DNA from: JAZUCT01 sp045639255
Lineage (GTDB): Bacteria; Bacillota; Clostridia; Christensenellales; UBA1242
NCBI GenBank assembly: GCA_045639255.1
Contig: JAZUCT010000051.1
Span: 1 to 7,000 of the forward strand
Direction: 5' to 3'
Length of the DNA: 7,000 nt
The notes below the pieces were generated by a model. The model saw only the letters and a program-made list of their open reading frames with translations. It ran no database searches and was not told the DNA's origin. The position numbers were made by a program, and so were the translations under genes. Of this stretch, positions 5,388 through 7,000 are shown piece by piece. Positions within the stretch are counted from its first letter, which is position 1, and each line of letters starts with the position of its first letter.

Positions 5388-6740
5388 TTATTTTTTAATT
5401 GAATTTTTTATATCGTTAATTGTGTTTTTAAGGTTGCTGTTTGTTTTTATTTGCATTGCAATTTTATCTCGGGCATGAATTATTGTTGAATAGTCACGGC
5501 CACCAAAATAGTTGCCAATAACTTTAAGTGGTGTATCCATAAGTTCGGTTATTAAATACATGCATATTTGGCGTGGGTCAACAATTTCTTTGTTCTTTTT
5601 CTTGCCAACAAGTTCTTGCTTTGTAACATTATAATAGTTGCAAACTGCATCACAAATTTTATCCAATGTTAAACCTTCGGCATTTTCTTGAATTTGATTT
5701 TTTAATGCTTCATGGGCATCGGTTAAGGTTGCAACTGCTCGGCCAGAAATTTTTGCATAGAAAACAACTTTAATTAAAACCCCTTCAAGTTCACGAATGT
5801 TGTTTTCAACCCTTTCGGCAATATATTCCAACACTTCTTCGTTAACTGTGAATTTTTCAATTTCGGCTTTCTTTCTTAAAATTTCAAGCCTTGTTTCAAA
5901 ATCAGGTTGTTGCAAGTCTTGCATAAATCCCATTGCAAAACGGCTTTTTAACCTTGCTTCCAAAGTTGCAATTTCGTGTGGTGGACGGTCGGAAGTGATA
6001 ACAATTTGGCGGTTATTTTGAAACAAATCGTTAAATGTGTGAAAAAATTCTTCTTGTGTTGCTTCTTTGTTGTGAATAAATTGAATATCGTCAATCAACA
6101 ATAAATCAACATTTCTATATTTTTCACGGAATGAATATGGTGAACGGTCTTTGCTGTTACGAATGCTTGCAGTGTAATCATTTGTGAAACCTTCACATGT
6201 GTTATAGCAAACCCTTGCTTCTGGGTTGTGTTGTTGAACATAGTTTCCAATTGATAACAATAAATGTGTTTTGCCAAGCCCAACTCCACCATAAATAAAT
6301 AATGGGTTAAGCAAGCCCGCTGGATTTTCAGCAACATTTTTGCAAGCGGTGTAAGCAATGTTATTGCATTTGCCAACAACAAAATTATCAAATGTGTATT
6401 TTGCGTATTTTGGGTCAAGCGACATTTTAGGTTTGTTAAGTTTTGTTGTGTTATCGTTTTTTGTTTCTTTTAAATATTCTTCAACTTCACTTTCAAGAAT
6501 AACCTTAAAATCTTTCGCATCGGTTAAACATTCGTTAATTGCTTTAAGCACAAAACTTGCATACTTATCGTTAATCATGTTAATCATGGTTTGAGTTGTT
6601 GCCGATAAAATAACAACCTGATCTTGCTTATCAATAATTTCAAGTTTTTTAATCCATAAATCAAAAGCAATAACACTCATGTTTTTTTCTAACATATCTT
6701 TTGCTTTAAGCCAATCTTCTTTATCTTGTGCTGAAAACAT
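5388..6740 (-). CDS. dnaA: Chromosomal replication initiator DnaA
   Basis: The 450-residue product has the full DnaA architecture. Domain I (about 1-85) is a helicase-loading/self-association domain, followed by a very short linker (about 86-110). The AAA+ ATPase has Walker A GGVGLGKTH (151-159), Walker B LLLIDDIQF (213-221), sensor I ITSDRPP (248-254), LKSRF (264-268) with an arginine-finger-type Arg, and sensor II NIRELEG (314-320). The C-terminal domain binds DnaA boxes: VDPRQICMYL (387-396) and GGRDYSTIIHA (413-423). The box-recognition motif has Tyr where nearly all DnaA proteins have His (GRDH[ST]T). DnaA-ATP opens oriC, here just downstream, and loads the helicase. ATG 6740 has AAGGGAAG upstream. 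A consensus promoter lies at 6771-6799 and a terminator at 5355-5382. Confidence 0.97.
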   Translation of the reverse strand: MFSAQDKEDWLKAKDMLEKNMSVIAFDLWIKKLEIIDKQDQVVILSATTQTMINMINDKYASFVLKAINECLTDAKDFKVILESEVEEYLKETKNDNTTKLNKPKMSLDPKYAKYTFDNFVVGKCNNIAYTACKNVAENPAGLLNPLFIYGGVGLGKTHLLLSIGNYVQQHNPEARVCYNTCEGFTNDYTASIRNSKDRSPYSFREKYRNVDLLLIDDIQFIHNKEATQEEFFHTFNDLFQNNRQIVITSDRPPHEIATLEARLKSRFAMGFMQDLQQPDFETRLEILRKKAEIEKFTVNEEVLEYIAERVENNIRELEGVLIKVVFYAKISGRAVATLTDAHEALKNQIQENAEGLTLDKICDAVCNYYNVTKQELVGKKKNKEIVDPRQICMYLITELMDTPLKVIGNYFGGRDYSTIIHARDKIAMQIKTNSNLKNTINDIKNSIKK

Positions 6741-6770
6741 AGTTCACTTCCCTTTTATATATTAATAATA

Positions 6771-6799
6771 ATTATAAATAATAAACCAAAAAATGTCAA
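6771..6799 (-). promoter_or_regulatory. dnaA promoter, perfect sigma-70 consensus
   Basis: TTGACA (6794-6799), 17 bp, TATAAT (6771-6776) on the minus strand, with both hexamers and the spacer ideal. Predicted initiation near 6764 leaves a leader of about 24 nt with the ribosome binding site. I saw no canonical DnaA box overlapping it, so classical DnaA autoregulation is not evident. Confidence 0.85.
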
Positions 6800-6824
6800 T
6801 GCCATGTTTTTTAAAAAAATATAT

Positions 6825-6852
6825 GTTTCACAAAAAAATTAACCTGTGAAAC
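6825..6852. repeat. Inverted repeat GTTTCACA/TGTGAAAC upstream of the dnaA promoter
   Basis: Perfect 8-bp arms at 6825-6832 and 6845-6852 with a 12-bp A/T-rich spacer, 26 bp upstream of the dnaA -35. A third copy of TGTGAAAC lies at 6969-6976. The arms resemble halves of the ParB site parS (TGTTTCACGTGAAACA), but they are separated, so it is not a parS. It could be an operator. As RNA it would form a hairpin followed by T-rich sequence on either strand, so a bidirectional terminator is also possible. Confidence 0.55.
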
Positions 6853-7000
6853 TTTTAAGAAAATTTTTCTTATTGATTTTTAATTGATAAAAATTTCCTA
6901 AAAAAATAAAGAAAAATGTGATTTTTTAAGATTTTTTGTTGTTTTTTAATTGAATTTATCAAATTTTGTGTGAAACATTAAAGTTTAATAAAAATAATTA
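6853..7000. other. AT-rich region upstream of dnaA, no gene seen
   Basis: No credible coding frame or RNA gene is visible. It contains short low-complexity direct repeats: GATTTTTT at 6920-6927 and 6930-6937, TTTTTAATTGA at 6877-6887 and 6943-6953, and ATTGAT at 6872-6877 and 6883-6888. In many Bacillota rpmH begins divergently in this direction, but nothing of it is inside the window. Confidence 0.6.

Noticed and set aside
6824..6852. A true parS site
   Set aside because: The two half-sites are separated by 14 bp, whereas parS is a contiguous 16-bp palindrome.
6950..7000. Divergent plus-strand promoter for rpmH
   Set aside because: TTGAAT at 6950-6955 has no acceptable -10 at 16-18 bp and no rpmH coding sequence is present.

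Overview
The window is an AT-rich bacterial chromosome segment centred on a replication origin. Every recognisable gene lies on the minus strand, so transcription runs from high to low coordinates. In that direction the order is dnaA, oriC, dnaN, an RsmC/YbxB-type rRNA methyltransferase, a short CCA-adding/poly(A)-polymerase-type nucleotidyltransferase, a YegS/DgkB-type lipid kinase, and the start of rmuC, which runs off the left edge. The low GC content, the Bacillus-like origin layout (dnaA, then oriC, then dnaN) and promoters with TTGACA/TATAAT boxes suggest a low-GC Bacillota or Mollicutes-related bacterium, perhaps an uncultured gut or host lineage. Tryptophan is encoded by TGG and the stops seen are TAA or TAG, so nothing forces a recoded TGA. 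I cannot name a genus.

Right part (5388-7000): dnaA has a textbook promoter (TTGACA, 17 bp, TATAAT) and ends in a GC-rich intrinsic terminator. The AT-rich DNA upstream of dnaA carries three copies of TGTGAAAC, two of them forming an inverted repeat. No canonical DnaA box was seen there.

Middle (4786-5387): this is the origin. Reading on the minus strand from the end of dnaA it holds the dnaA terminator, a row of same-orientation DnaA boxes, a short C-rich spacer, six DnaA-trio-like triplets and an A/T-only unwinding stretch. This reproduces the Bacillus subtilis basal unwinding system. Directly beyond it, towards dnaN, lies an unusual array of about six degenerate CGCACACCCAT-like elements spaced about 21 bp apart. 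They are GC-rich and mostly alternating pyrimidine-purine. I do not recognise the array, and it is the best candidate here for something undescribed. The dnaN promoter follows, a TTGAAA box with an extended -10.

Left part (1-4785): dnaN ends in a strong terminator. The methyltransferase and the nucleotidyltransferase overlap and form one unit. The lipid kinase has its own promoter, which lies inside the longest possible reading frame and so moves the likely start 26 codons downstream. It is followed after 11 bp by rmuC. The usual dnaN neighbours of Bacillota (yaaA/rlbA, recF, gyrB) are absent from this stretch.

The genes serve replication initiation (DnaA), processivity (DnaN), ribosome and tRNA maturation (methyltransferase, nucleotidyltransferase), phospholipid recycling (lipid kinase) and DNA maintenance (RmuC).
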